Part shown: piece by piece, positions 1-9,702 of the stretch
Layout of the letters: each line of letters begins with the position of its first letter
Position numbering within the stretch: the first letter of the stretch is position 1
Origin: Enterobacter sp. R4-368
GTDB taxonomy: Bacteria; Pseudomonadota; Gammaproteobacteria; Enterobacterales; Enterobacteriaceae
Assembly (NCBI RefSeq): GCF_000410515.1
Contig: NC_021500.1
Span: 4,030,001-4,094,000, forward strand
Length of the DNA stretch: 64,000 bases
Reading direction: 5' to 3'
The notes under the pieces: model-generated
What the model was told of the DNA's origin: nothing
Databases searched by the model: none
Seen by the model: the letters and a program-made list of their open reading frames with translations, nothing else
Program-made: the position numbers and the translations under genes

Positions 1-40
1 TCATCCTGTCTTCCCCTACAGGTTGCGCCGTACAGGATGA
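1..40. repeat. Inverted repeat at the window edge
   Basis: TCATCCTGT at 1-9 is the exact reverse complement of ACAGGATGA at 32-40. It lies just before gudP and could be the terminator hairpin of a gene outside the window or part of the gudP control region. The left side is cut by the window edge, so the full element cannot be judged. Confidence 0.35.
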
Positions 41-77
41 ATGGACAAAAGAACATTTATGCTTCGGGAGTACAACC

Positions 78-1433
78 ATGAGTACATTTAGCCAGGCGGC
101 GAGCGGCGCTGAAAAGCGTACCAATGCCCGCTACTGGATAGTGGTGATGCTGTTTATCGTCACATCCTTCAACTATGGCGATCGCGCCACGTTGTCGATT
201 GCCGGTTCAGAGATGTCCAAAGCGATAGGCCTGGATCCGGTCGGTATGGGTTATGTTTTCTCCGCGTTTTCCTGGGCTTATGTGATTGGCCAGATACCGG
301 GCGGCTGGTTGCTTGACCGCTTCGGATCAAAACGCGTCTATTTCTGGTCTATCTTCACCTGGTCGCTGTTTACCTTGCTGCAAGGTTTCGTCGATATCTT
401 TAGCGGCTTCGGCATCATCGTTGCGCTCTTCACCCTGCGCTTTATGGTCGGTCTGGCCGAATCTCCTTCCTTCCCGGGCAACAGCCGCATCGTTGCAGCC
501 TGGTTCCCGGCGCAGGAGAGGGGCACGGCGGTGGCGATTTTTAACTCCGCGCAATATTTCGCGACGGTGATCTTCGCGCCGATCATGGGCTGGCTGACGC
601 ACGCCGTGGGCTGGTCACATGTGTTCTTCTTTATGGGCGGTCTCGGCATTTTCATCAGCTTCCTGTGGCAGAAAATGATCCACGAGCCGAACCAGCATCC
701 GGGCGTAAACAAAAAAGAGCTGGAGTACATTGCTGAAGGTGGCGCACTGATCAATATGGATCAGGCGAAAAGCGCGCACCATGTTCCATTCTCAGAAAAA
801 TGGGGACAGATCAAACAGCTGCTGGGTTCCCGCATGATGATCGGCGTCTATCTGGGCCAGTACTGTATTAACGCCCTGACCTATTTCTTTATCACTTGGT
901 TCCCGGTTTATCTGGTGCAGGCACGTGGCATGTCGATTTTGAAAGCAGGTTTTGTTGCTTCAATCCCGGCGATCTGCGGTTTTGTGGGGGGGGTACTGGG
1001 CGGGATTATTTCCGACTGGTTAATGCGCCGTTACGGCTCGCTGAACGTGGCGCGTAAGACGCCAATTGTATTGGGAATGCTGCTCTCCATGAGCATGGTG
1101 TTCTGCAACTACACCAACTCCGAAACGCTGATTATCGCTTTCATGGCGCTGGCTTTCTTCGGTAAAGGCATCGGTGCGCTGGGCTGGGCGGTGATGGCAG
1201 ATACCGCGCCGAAAGAGATCAGCGGCCTGAGCGGCGGTCTGTTCAACATGTTCGGCAATATCTCCGGCATCGTGACGCCGATTGCCATTGGCTACATCGT
1301 CGGCACGACCGGCTCGTTTAATGGCGCGCTGATTTATGTCGGTATCCATGCGCTGGTGGCGGTACTGAGTTACCTGGTTCTGGTGGGGGATATCAAGCGT
1401 ATCGTGCTGAAACCTGTGACAGGACGTGAATGA
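78..1433 (+). CDS. gudP: D-glucarate/galactarate MFS transporter GudP
   Basis: This is a 451-residue inner-membrane permease of the major facilitator superfamily (anion:cation symporter group) that imports D-glucarate and related aldarates. The sequence has about twelve hydrophobic segments and the N-terminal family signature ([13 protein letters not shown], residues about 31-43). It also has the MFS loop motif [12 protein letters not shown] between helices 2 and 3. The start at 78 follows CGGGAG. The stop overlaps the start of gudX, so gudP, gudX and gudD form one operon. The family call is secure; the substrate follows from the operon. Confidence 0.93.
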   Translation: MSTFSQAASGAEKRTNARYWIVVMLFIVTSFNYGDRATLSIAGSEMSKAIGLDPVGMGYVFSAFSWAYVIGQIPGGWLLDRFGSKRVYFWSIFTWSLFTLLQGFVDIFSGFGIIVALFTLRFMVGLAESPSFPGNSRIVAAWFPAQERGTAVAIFNSAQYFATVIFAPIMGWLTHAVGWSHVFFFMGGLGIFISFLWQKMIHEPNQHPGVNKKELEYIAEGGALINMDQAKSAHHVPFSEKWGQIKQLLGSRMMIGVYLGQYCINALTYFFITWFPVYLVQARGMSILKAGFVASIPAICGFVGGVLGGIISDWLMRRYGSLNVARKTPIVLGMLLSMSMVFCNYTNSETLIIAFMALAFFGKGIGALGWAVMADTAPKEISGLSGGLFNMFGNISGIVTPIAIGYIVGTTGSFNGALIYVGIHALVAVLSYLVLVGDIKRIVLKPVTGRE

Positions 1434-2773
1434 TGAATACGCAAGCAAGCCCCATTATCACCGACATGAAGGTCATTCCGGTGGCCGGGCATGACAGCAT
1501 GCTGATGAACATCGGTGGCGCGCATAACGCTTACTTCACCCGCAACATCGTGGTGCTCACCGACAACGCCGGCAACACTGGCGTCGGTGAAGCGCCGGGC
1601 GGCGACGTGATCTACAAAACATTGGTTGACGCCACGCCGATGGTGGTGGGGCAGGAAGTGGCGCGATTGAATAAAGTGGTGCAGCGCGTACACAAAGGCA
1701 ACCAGGCGGCGGATTTCGACACTTTCGGAAAAGGTGCCTGGACATTTGAGCTGCGCGTGAATGCGGTGGCGGCACTGGAAGCCGCCCTGCTGGATCTGTT
1801 AGGCAAAGCGCTGAACGTCCCGGTGTGCGAACTGCTTGGCCCCGGTAAACAGCGCGATGCGGTGACGGTGCTGGGTTATCTGTTTTATGTCGGCGATCGT
1901 ACCAAAACCGATCTGCCATACCTGGCCGCGACGCCTGGCAGCCATGAGTGGTATCACCTGCGTCATCAGGAAGCGATGAACAGCGATGCGGTCGTGCGCC
2001 TGGCGGAAGCGTCGCAGGATCGCTACGGCTTTAAAGATTTCAAACTCAAGGGCGGCGTACTGCCGGGCGAAAAAGAGATCGACACCGTGCGGGCGCTGAA
2101 AAAACGCTTCCCGGACGCGCGCATCACGGTTGATCCCAACGGCGCCTGGCTGCTCGACGAAGCCATCAGCCTGTGCAAAGGCCTTAATGATGTGCTGACC
2201 TACGCGGAAGATCCGTGCGGCGCGGAACAGGGCTTTTCCGGTCGTGAAGTGATGGCGGAGTTCCGCCGCGCCACCGGCTTGCCGGTAGCGACCAATATGA
2301 TTGCCACCAACTGGCGTGAAATGGGCCATGCGGTGATGCTAAACGCGGTGGATATCCCGCTGGCGGATCCGCACTTCTGGACGCTTTCCGGCGCGGTACG
2401 CGTGGCGCAACTGTGCGACGACTGGGGATTAACCTGGGGCTGCCACTCCAACAACCATTTCGATATCTCGCTGGCGATGTTCACCCACGTTGGCGCGGCA
2501 GCACCGGGAACGCCGACCGCCATCGACACGCACTGGATCTGGCAGGAGGGCGACGCACGCCTGACCAAACAGCCGCTGGAGATCCGCCAGGGAAAAATCG
2601 CCGTACCCGATGCGCCAGGCCTTGGTGTAGAGATCGACTGGACGCAAATCGAAAAAGCGCACGCGGCATACAAGACGCTGCCCGGCGGCGCGCGCAATGA
2701 CGCAGGCCCGATGCAGTACCTCATCCCAGGCTGGACGTTTGACAAAAAACGCCCCGTTTTTGGACGTCATTGA
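1433..2773 (+). CDS. gudX: Glucarate dehydratase-related protein GudX
   Basis: GudX is an enolase-superfamily paralog of glucarate dehydratase, 446 residues from the start used here, matching the E. coli protein. An in-frame ATG three bases upstream (1430) is also possible; I prefer 1433 for its spacing from AGGA and its alignment to E. coli GudX. The catalytic pieces of the family are present: KLKGG, the metal-ligand stretches DPNGAW and EDPCGAE, and the His in CHSNNHF. The E. coli protein is described as having weak glucarate/idarate dehydratase activity. It sits between gudP and gudD. Near-identical DNA to gudD around 2209-2330 suggests gene conversion between the two. Confidence 0.9.
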   Translation: MNTQASPIITDMKVIPVAGHDSMLMNIGGAHNAYFTRNIVVLTDNAGNTGVGEAPGGDVIYKTLVDATPMVVGQEVARLNKVVQRVHKGNQAADFDTFGKGAWTFELRVNAVAALEAALLDLLGKALNVPVCELLGPGKQRDAVTVLGYLFYVGDRTKTDLPYLAATPGSHEWYHLRHQEAMNSDAVVRLAEASQDRYGFKDFKLKGGVLPGEKEIDTVRALKKRFPDARITVDPNGAWLLDEAISLCKGLNDVLTYAEDPCGAEQGFSGREVMAEFRRATGLPVATNMIATNWREMGHAVMLNAVDIPLADPHFWTLSGAVRVAQLCDDWGLTWGCHSNNHFDISLAMFTHVGAAAPGTPTAIDTHWIWQEGDARLTKQPLEIRQGKIAVPDAPGLGVEIDWTQIEKAHAAYKTLPGGARNDAGPMQYLIPGWTFDKKRPVFGRH

Positions 2774-2795
2774 TAGACCAAAAGGATTAAAAAAA

Positions 2796-4136
2796 ATGAG
2801 CACATACAGTTCGACACCCGTTGTCTCCTCCATGCAGGTTATCCCGGTTGCGGGCAACGACAGCATGTTGATGAACCTGAGCGGCGCGCACGCCCCGTTC
2901 TTCACCCGCAATATCGTGGTGATTAAAGACAACGCCGGCCACACCGGTGTGGGGGAAATCCCCGGCGGCGAGAAAATCCGTCAAACGCTGGAAGACGCTA
3001 TTCCGCTGGTGGTCGGTAAGACGCTGGGTGAGTACAAAAATATCCTCAACACCGTGCGCAATAACTTTGCCGACCGCGACGCCGGTGGCCGTGGCCTGCA
3101 AACTTTCGATCTGCGTACTACGATCCACGTGGTGACCGGCATTGAAGCGGCGATGCTTGATCTGCTCGGTCAGCACCTCGGTGTGAACGTCGCTTCCCTG
3201 CTTGGCGAAGGCCAGCAGCGCAGCGAAGTAGAGATGCTCGGTTACCTGTTCTTCGTTGGCGACAGCAAAAAAACGCCGCTGCCGTACCAGAGCCAGCCGG
3301 ATGACAAGTGCGACTGGTATCGCGTGCGTCACGAAGAGGCGATGACGCCGGATCGCGTAGTGCGTCTGGCAGAAGCCGCGTATGAGAAATATGGTTTTAA
3401 CGATTTCAAACTGAAAGGCGGCGTGCTGGCGGGAATGGAAGAAGCCGAAGCGATTTCCGCGCTGGCAAAACGCTTCCCGCAGGCGCGCGTCACGCTCGAT
3501 CCGAACGGTGCCTGGTCACTGGATGAAGCGATAAAAATTGGTAAGCACCTGAAAGGCGTGCTGGCGTACGCAGAAGATCCGTGCGGCGCGGAACAGGGCT
3601 TCTCCGGTCGTGAAGTGATGGCGGAGTTCCGCCGCGCGACCGGCCTGCCGACCGCCACCAATATGATTGCCACCGACTGGCGTCAAATGGGCCATACGCT
3701 GTCACTGCAATCGGTGGATATCCCGCTGGCTGACCCGCACTTCTGGACCATGCAGGGGTCGGTACGTGTGGCGCAAATGTGCCACGAGTTCGGTCTGACC
3801 TGGGGCTCGCACTCGAATAACCACTTTGATATTTCGCTGGCGATGTTCACCCATGTTGCCGCTGCGGCACCGGGCAATATCACCGCAATCGATACGCACT
3901 GGATCTGGCAGGAGGGCAACCAGCGCCTGACTAAACAGCCGTTCGAAATTAAAGGCGGGATGGTGCAGGTGCCAAACAAACCGGGTCTTGGCGTAGAGCT
4001 GGATATGGACCAGGTGATGAAAGCCAACGAGCTGTATCAAAAACATGGCCTCGGCGCGCGTGACGATGCAATGGGAATGCAATACCTGATCCCGAACTGG
4101 AAATTTGATAACAAACGTCCGTGCATGGTGCGTTGA
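2796..4136 (+). CDS. gudD: Glucarate dehydratase GudD
   Basis: GudD dehydrates D-glucarate (and L-idarate) to 5-keto-4-deoxy-D-glucarate in the cytoplasm, the first step of glucarate catabolism. The 446-residue protein has the E. coli length and aligns nearly without gaps. It carries the KxK base motif in FKLKGG (about residue 207), the Mg-binding acids in DPNGAW and EDPCGAE, and the second catalytic base in SHSNNHFD (about residue 339). The frame is open 33 codons further upstream into gudX, but the ATG at 2796 after AAAGGA matches the known start. It is the third gene of the gud operon. Confidence 0.96.
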   Translation: MSTYSSTPVVSSMQVIPVAGNDSMLMNLSGAHAPFFTRNIVVIKDNAGHTGVGEIPGGEKIRQTLEDAIPLVVGKTLGEYKNILNTVRNNFADRDAGGRGLQTFDLRTTIHVVTGIEAAMLDLLGQHLGVNVASLLGEGQQRSEVEMLGYLFFVGDSKKTPLPYQSQPDDKCDWYRVRHEEAMTPDRVVRLAEAAYEKYGFNDFKLKGGVLAGMEEAEAISALAKRFPQARVTLDPNGAWSLDEAIKIGKHLKGVLAYAEDPCGAEQGFSGREVMAEFRRATGLPTATNMIATDWRQMGHTLSLQSVDIPLADPHFWTMQGSVRVAQMCHEFGLTWGSHSNNHFDISLAMFTHVAAAAPGNITAIDTHWIWQEGNQRLTKQPFEIKGGMVQVPNKPGLGVELDMDQVMKANELYQKHGLGARDDAMGMQYLIPNWKFDNKRPCMVR

Positions 4137-4142
4137 TGAAAT

Positions 4143-4170
4143 TGCCAGTCCTTGCGGGGGCTGGCATTTC
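4143..4170 (+). terminator. Probable terminator hairpin after gudD
   Basis: TGCCAGTCC pairs with GGGCTGGCA around a short loop, followed by TTTCC. The T-run is weak, so some read-through into the glycerate kinase gene is possible. Confidence 0.5.
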
Positions 4171-4223
4171 CACATCTTTGCTGGGTGTATGCTTAAAGCC
4201 GTGAATATGCGTAAGGATGGCTT

Positions 4224-5363
4224 ATGAAAATTGTGATCGCACCAGACTCTTACAAAGAAAGTTTAAGTGCCCTGGATGTGGCGACCGCGATTGAGAGCGG
4301 TTTTCGTGAAATTTTCCCCACGGCGGAATACGTCAAAATACCGGTGGCGGACGGTGGCGAAGGGACGGTTGAAGCCATGGTCGCCGCTACCGACGGGCGT
4401 ATCGTTAAGGTTGCGGTAAAAGGCCCGCTCGGCGAGCAGGCTGAAGGGTTCTACGGGATTTCTGGCGACGAGCAATCCGCTTTTATCGAAATGGCCGCCG
4501 CCAGCGGGTTGGAAATGGTACCCCCGGCCAAACGCGACCCGCTCATCACCACGTCGTGGGGCACCGGCGAGTTGATTCGCCATGCGCTGGACGCGGGCGT
4601 TAAACATATCATCATTGGCATTGGCGGCAGTGCGACCAATGACGGTGGTGCTGGCATGGTGCAGGCGCTGGGCGCAAAGCTGCTGGATGAGAATGGCCAG
4701 CAGATTGCGCTGGGTGGTGCGGCGCTGGAAACGCTGGCGCGAATTGATACCGCGCAACTGGATAAACGCCTTGCCGGGTGCCGTATCGAAGTGGCCTGCG
4801 ATGTGACCAATCCACTCACCGGAAAAGAGGGCGCGTCGGCGGTGTTTGGCCCGCAGAAAGGGGCAACGCCGGAGATGATCGAAAGGCTCGATAAAGCGCT
4901 CGGGCATTATGCGCGGATCATTGCCCGCGACCTGGATTTGGACGTGCTGCACCTGGCGGGGGGCGGCGCGGCAGGGGGGATGGGTGCCGCGCTGTATGCG
5001 TTTTGCGGCGCAGAGTTGCGCCAGGGTATCGAGATTGTCACCGATGCGCTGGCGCTGGATGAGTACGTGATTGGCGCTGACCTGGTGATCACCGGCGAAG
5101 GGCGTATCGATAGCCAGACGGTGCACGGCAAAGTGCCGGTGGGCGTGGCGAAAGTGGCGAAGCGCCATAATATTCCGGTTATTGGCATTGCCGGCAGCCT
5201 GACCGCCGATGTTGGCGTGGTACACCATCACGGTATCGATGCGGTGTTCAGTGTGATCTACAAGGTCTGTTCGCTGGAAGACGCGCTGGAAAATGCCGGC
5301 GAAAATGTCCGCATGACCGCGCGCAACGTGGCGGCAGTGCTGAAAGCAGGGCAGAAGCTGTAA
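4224..5363 (+). CDS. garK: Glycerate 2-kinase (GarK/GlxK family)
   Basis: This 379-residue kinase phosphorylates D-glycerate to 2-phosphoglycerate. That is the last step in bringing glucarate/galactarate carbon (by way of tartronate semialdehyde) into glycolysis. The family landmarks are the N-terminal MKIVIAPDSYKESLSA, PVADGGEGTVEA, GIGGSATNDGGAGMVQALG, GAGAAGGMG-like AGGGAAGGMGAAL and ITGEGRIDSQT. In E. coli garK lies in the garPLRK operon; here it directly follows gudD, which places the end of the pathway beside its start. The symbol is by similarity; GlxK paralogs are hard to separate from GarK by eye. Confidence 0.88.
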   Translation: MKIVIAPDSYKESLSALDVATAIESGFREIFPTAEYVKIPVADGGEGTVEAMVAATDGRIVKVAVKGPLGEQAEGFYGISGDEQSAFIEMAAASGLEMVPPAKRDPLITTSWGTGELIRHALDAGVKHIIIGIGGSATNDGGAGMVQALGAKLLDENGQQIALGGAALETLARIDTAQLDKRLAGCRIEVACDVTNPLTGKEGASAVFGPQKGATPEMIERLDKALGHYARIIARDLDLDVLHLAGGGAAGGMGAALYAFCGAELRQGIEIVTDALALDEYVIGADLVITGEGRIDSQTVHGKVPVGVAKVAKRHNIPVIGIAGSLTADVGVVHHHGIDAVFSVIYKVCSLEDALENAGENVRMTARNVAAVLKAGQKL

Positions 5364-5371
5364 CGCAAACC

Positions 5372-5399
5372 GCCCGGTAGCATGCAGGCTTACCGGGCT
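5372..5399 (+). terminator. Hairpin after garK
   Basis: GCCCGGTAGC pairs with GCTTACCGGGC with one bulged base and a six-base loop. The following T-run is short. It lies between the convergent garK and barA. Confidence 0.45.
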
Positions 5400-5522
5400 T
5401 GTATCAGCGCATCCTCACTGGCCTGGCGCTGGTACGCTGAGTGGATAATCAATGCGTTGTTTATCCACTCGCGGATACACAACGTGTCCAACCTCAACTC
5501 CCGCCAGCGGTTATGCGGCAGG

Positions 5523-8291
5523 CTACCCCAGCAATTTATGTGCTTCGCGGGTGACGTTATCCATCTCATCGAGCAGTTCCAGAAACTCCGGTTCCAGCTC
5601 TTCGGCCGCAACGCCGCTGCGTAACTGCTGTTCAATCAACTGGCAGAGGTTTTTCAGCCGCGGTACGCCGCTGTAACCGCAACTGCCGTGTAACTTATGG
5701 ATCCCTTCAGAAAGCCCTTGCGGCGCTTCGCCAACCAGCTGTTCTTCCACCATATTGCGGATCTCCGGCAGGAACTCGACCAGCATATGCAGCATCTCGC
5801 GCGCCAGATCCGATTTCCCGGCAGCCTGGCGCAGCGCCAGTTGCCAGTCGAGCGTGGTGTCGGCGTCAACTACGATGTCCGCCGGTGCTACTGCCTGTTC
5901 CGGTGGCATCAGCCAACTGCCGATATCCGGGCCGGGCTTATAACGGCGCAGCAGGCTGCGCAGCTTATCTTCTTCAATGGGCTTCGCCAGATAATCGTTC
6001 ATCCCGGCGCTGAGCAGTTTCTCTTTTTGTCCGGCCATCGCATGGGCCGTAACGGCGATGACCGGCGTTTGCTGCTGGTGTGGCAACTGGCGAATTAGCT
6101 CGCAGGCGCGAATGCCATCCATGTCCGGCATCTGAATATCCATCAGGATCAGATCGAACTGTAGCTGGCGGGCGCGCTCAATGGCCTGTATACCGCTTTC
6201 ACACAGTTCGACATGCTGCACCTGATCTTCCAGCAACGCGCCGATGAGTTTCAGGTTGGCCGGGTTATCGTCCACCGCCATTACCGTCATCGGCAGTTTT
6301 GTTTCATCTACCGGCTGAGCCTGCGTGAGCCGGGTCGCACGGCAATATTCTGTGAGCGCGGGCAGCAGGCGGGTGGTGGTCAGCGGTTTCAGCAGACAGG
6401 CCGCCGCGCCATCTTGCTTCAGCTCCTCGGCGTTCACCTGCGCATGGCAAGGCAGCGCTAACAGCAGGTAATCGGTCATGGCGGCGGCCCGTGCGAGGCG
6501 GTCGTGCTGCATGTTGAGCGGTTCACGCACCGTTACCGGAATCGCCATCAGCAGAATGTCGTAATGCGCCTGCGGCAGCGCCGAGAACGACGGGCTGTAA
6601 ATCACCTCCAGCGGCGTTTCGTGCAACACGTCCAGCGTGCTTTGCGCGGCTGTCGCATTGGGCTCGACATAGGCAAGGCGTTTGCCCGCCAGACAGCCTG
6701 TGGCAGGCGCTTCGCTGATGGCGTTTGGATTGAGATCGAGATTAATGTGGAACCAGAAGGTGGATCCGCGATTTGGCTGGCTATGGAAGGAGATATCGCC
6801 GCCCATTTCATTGACCAGCCTTTGGGTTATCACCAGCCCCAGGCCGGTGCCGCCGTGGCGGCGAGAGATGCTGGCATCGGCCTGACGAAACGCCTGGAAC
6901 AACCGCGACTGATCGCGCTCGGGGATGCCGATGCCGGTATCGCGGATCTGCATCTCAACCTGCACTTTGTTGTTACTGATGGCGCGCTTCTCAACCACAA
7001 TGTCGATATTGCCATGTTCGGTGAATTTGATGGCGTTACCGACAAGATTGGTGATCACCTGTTGCAGACGCAGCGGGTCACCAATTACGTTATCCGGCAC
7101 ATCGTTTTTGATATTCAGCGTCAGTTCCAGCCCCTTGTCGTGCGCCGAGTGCGCCAGCAGGATGACCACCTCATCGAGCGTATTACGCAGCGGGAACGGG
7201 ATGCTTTCCAGAATTAACTTGCCCGCCTCGAGCTTGGAAAAATCCAGCACGTCGTTAATGATCGCCAGCAGGTTGTTCGCCGAACGTTCAATCGTCAGCA
7301 GGTGATCGCGCTGCGTGGGGTTAAGCTCAGATTTCAGTGTCAGGCGGGTAAAGCCAATCACGCCGTTCAGTGGTGTGCGCAGCTCATGGGACATATTGGC
7401 GAGGAACTCAGATTTGATGCGTGCCGCTTCCTGGGCGCGTTTTTTCGCCAGATCCAACTCGACGTTCTGGATCTCCATCTGCTCCAGCGTTTCACGCAGA
7501 TCGGAAGTGGACTGGTCAATGTTGTGCTGCATCTCTTCGTGGTAGGCCGCCAGCGACATCGCCATTGAGTTGATGCCGTTTTTCAACATATCCAGCTCGC
7601 CGAGCATAAAACCTTCCACGCGGCTATCGAGCTGCCCGCGACGAATGCGATCAACGGTGTTGACCATATTACGGATCGGGCTGGTTACGTCGCGCATTAA
7701 GCGCCAGCCGAAAATCAGCGCAATGCCTATACAGAACAAAATCATCAGGCTGGAGATAAAAATCTCTTTGTACTGCTGCAAACGAACCGATTTGAGATCC
7801 AGCGCCAGCGCCACATAGCCGAGCATGTTGCCGGTAATTTTATCCGCTGGTAGCGCGGTGTTGGTTTGCGTAAATCCTTCGGAAAGAATGGGCGTGCGCA
7901 GGATCATCACATCGCCGCGCCGGGAGACGCTGAGCCTGCGCGGAAAAGGTTGCCCTTCCGCCAGCCGGAGATTATCGCCATCAAGCAGGAAATTAGAGGA
8001 AACGAATACGTTATTCTGCCCATCGTAAATGGAAATTGCCCGCACAATATCGGAATGGCGGCGATGCAAAACGCTCACCAGTTGGCCTATCGCATCTTTG
8101 TCCTGCAACGTCATGCTGTATTCGCTCGAGACCGCCAGCGGCTCAATGATGCTGGCACCGGCGTCTTCCAGTTGACGCTGCAAATCGTTATAGCGGTGAA
8201 CGACAAAGAAGATGCTGAGCAGCACACCGATAAGCACGGTGGGCGCCAGAATCAGGATCATCATGCGTGCTCGCAAGCTGTAGTTGGTCAT
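5523..8291 (-). CDS. barA: Hybrid sensor histidine kinase BarA
   Basis: BarA is the inner-membrane sensor of the BarA/UvrY system, which drives the CsrB/CsrC RNAs and so counteracts CsrA. The 922 residues (E. coli 918) show, in order: an N-terminal membrane helix ([20 protein letters not shown]), a periplasmic region, a second helix near residue 180, a HAMP linker and the HisKA box [14 protein letters not shown] with the phospho-His near residue 302. An ATPase domain follows with the G-box [13 protein letters not shown], then a receiver ([13 protein letters not shown]) and a C-terminal HPt domain with [10 protein letters not shown]. It is transcribed away from rlmD. Confidence 0.96.
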   Translation of the reverse strand: MTNYSLRARMMILILAPTVLIGVLLSIFFVVHRYNDLQRQLEDAGASIIEPLAVSSEYSMTLQDKDAIGQLVSVLHRRHSDIVRAISIYDGQNNVFVSSNFLLDGDNLRLAEGQPFPRRLSVSRRGDVMILRTPILSEGFTQTNTALPADKITGNMLGYVALALDLKSVRLQQYKEIFISSLMILFCIGIALIFGWRLMRDVTSPIRNMVNTVDRIRRGQLDSRVEGFMLGELDMLKNGINSMAMSLAAYHEEMQHNIDQSTSDLRETLEQMEIQNVELDLAKKRAQEAARIKSEFLANMSHELRTPLNGVIGFTRLTLKSELNPTQRDHLLTIERSANNLLAIINDVLDFSKLEAGKLILESIPFPLRNTLDEVVILLAHSAHDKGLELTLNIKNDVPDNVIGDPLRLQQVITNLVGNAIKFTEHGNIDIVVEKRAISNNKVQVEMQIRDTGIGIPERDQSRLFQAFRQADASISRRHGGTGLGLVITQRLVNEMGGDISFHSQPNRGSTFWFHINLDLNPNAISEAPATGCLAGKRLAYVEPNATAAQSTLDVLHETPLEVIYSPSFSALPQAHYDILLMAIPVTVREPLNMQHDRLARAAAMTDYLLLALPCHAQVNAEELKQDGAAACLLKPLTTTRLLPALTEYCRATRLTQAQPVDETKLPMTVMAVDDNPANLKLIGALLEDQVQHVELCESGIQAIERARQLQFDLILMDIQMPDMDGIRACELIRQLPHQQQTPVIAVTAHAMAGQKEKLLSAGMNDYLAKPIEEDKLRSLLRRYKPGPDIGSWLMPPEQAVAPADIVVDADTTLDWQLALRQAAGKSDLAREMLHMLVEFLPEIRNMVEEQLVGEAPQGLSEGIHKLHGSCGYSGVPRLKNLCQLIEQQLRSGVAAEELEPEFLELLDEMDNVTREAHKLLG

Positions 8292-8348
8292 GGAGTTCCG
8301 TTATGGGAGAATTAGGCCATTAATCTGTAAATGAGATAAATCCCTGCA

Positions 8349-9650
8349 ATGGCGCAATTCTACTCTGCAAAACGACGTGTGACGACTAGTCAAAAAGTAA
8401 CCGTAACCGTAACTGATCTTGATCCCTTTGGGCAGGGGGTTGCGCGCCATAACGGGAAAGCGCTGTTCATCCCCGGGCTGTTACCTGGCGAAACGGCGGA
8501 CATTGTGCTGAAAGAGGAGAAGCGGCAGTTTTCACGCGGTGAGGTGAAACGTCGCCTGAATGATAGCGACGAGCGCGTTATGCCGCTGTGCCCGCATTTT
8601 GGCGTCTGCGGAGGCTGCCAGCAGCAGCATGCCAGTATTGCCCTGCAACAGCGCAGCAAAAGTGCGGCGCTGGCGCGTTTGATGAAACGGGACGTCGATG
8701 AAGTGATTGCGGGCGAACCCTGGGGCTATCGCCGTCGCGCGCGGCTCAGCCTGAACTGGCAGCCCAAAAGCCAGTGTCTGGAGATGGGGTTTCGTAAAGC
8801 GGGCGGTAACGACATTATTAATATCACGCGCTGCCCGGTGTTGGTGCCCCGTCTTGAGGCATTACTGGCGCCGCTGCGTGAATGCCTGAGCGGGTTGCAG
8901 GCCGTGCGTCAGCTTGGACATGTTGAGCTGGTGGAAGCCGATAATGGCCCATTAATGGTTTTGCGTCACACTGTTGCATTAAGTGCAACAGACAGAGAAA
9001 AACTGGAACAGTTTTCGCATTCTCAGGAACTCTCGCTGTATCTCGCGCCACAAAGCGAGATACTGGAACAGGTTAGCGGAGAATCTCCCTGGTACAGCTC
9101 GGACGGGCTACGCTTAACGTTCAGCCCGCGGGACTTTATTCAGGTTAACGATGGTGTTAACCAGCAGATGGTGGCGCGAGCGCTGGAGTGGCTTGATGTG
9201 CAGCCCGGCGACCGGGTGCTGGATCTGTTCTGCGGCATGGGCAATTTCACGCTACCGCTGGCGAAACGCGCGGCCAGCGTGGTCGGTGTGGAGGGCGTCA
9301 CCGATTTGGTGGCGAAAGCACAGGATAACGCGCAACAGAATGGCTTGCAGAATGTGACATTCTTTCATGAAAATCTGGAGGAAGATGTCACGAAACAGCC
9401 CTGGGCAAGCCGTGGATTTGACAAAGTTTTACTCGACCCGGCACGCGCAGGCGCTGCCGGAGTGATGAAACATATTCTAAAATTGTCGCCGGGCAGAGTG
9501 GTGTACGTTTCCTGTAACCCCGCCACCCTTGCCCGCGACAGTGAAGCGCTATTGGATGCGGGTTACCAGATCCAGCGGCTGGCGATGCTGGACATGTTCC
9601 CGCACACTGGCCACCTGGAATCGATGGTGTTGTTTGTGAATCACAAATGA
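8349..9650 (+). CDS. rlmD: 23S rRNA m5U1939 methyltransferase RlmD
   Basis: RlmD (RumA) uses SAM to methylate U1939 of 23S rRNA. The 433-residue length equals E. coli. It contains an N-terminal TRAM domain (about 15-70) and the [4Fe-4S] cysteines C81, C87 and C90 in [12 protein letters not shown] Rossmann methyltransferase domain has [16 protein letters not shown], and the catalytic Cys lies in [11 protein letters not shown]. It is divergent from barA with 57 bp between the start codons. Confidence 0.96.
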   Translation: MAQFYSAKRRVTTSQKVTVTVTDLDPFGQGVARHNGKALFIPGLLPGETADIVLKEEKRQFSRGEVKRRLNDSDERVMPLCPHFGVCGGCQQQHASIALQQRSKSAALARLMKRDVDEVIAGEPWGYRRRARLSLNWQPKSQCLEMGFRKAGGNDIINITRCPVLVPRLEALLAPLRECLSGLQAVRQLGHVELVEADNGPLMVLRHTVALSATDREKLEQFSHSQELSLYLAPQSEILEQVSGESPWYSSDGLRLTFSPRDFIQVNDGVNQQMVARALEWLDVQPGDRVLDLFCGMGNFTLPLAKRAASVVGVEGVTDLVAKAQDNAQQNGLQNVTFFHENLEEDVTKQPWASRGFDKVLLDPARAGAAGVMKHILKLSPGRVVYVSCNPATLARDSEALLDAGYQIQRLAMLDMFPHTGHLESMVLFVNHK

Positions 9651-9660
9651 TTAATTTCGG

Positions 9661-9678
9661 CTTGTCGAGTTCGACAGG
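9661..9678 (+). other. Short hairpin in the rlmD-relA gap
   Basis: CTTGTCGA and TCGACAGG pair with a two-base loop 25 bp before relA. No T-run follows, so it is more likely an mRNA structure in the relA leader than a terminator. Confidence 0.35.
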
Positions 9679-9702
9679 CCCGGTCCCTGAAAGGAGAGGA
9701 CA

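Noticed and set aside
2697..2795. Upstream extension of gudD into gudX
   Set aside because: The frame is open but the known start with its own ribosome-binding site is at 2796; the extension lies inside gudX.
4263..5231. Long open frame opposite garK (322 codons)
   Set aside because: It is an antisense shadow of a clear kinase gene and has no recognisable protein features.
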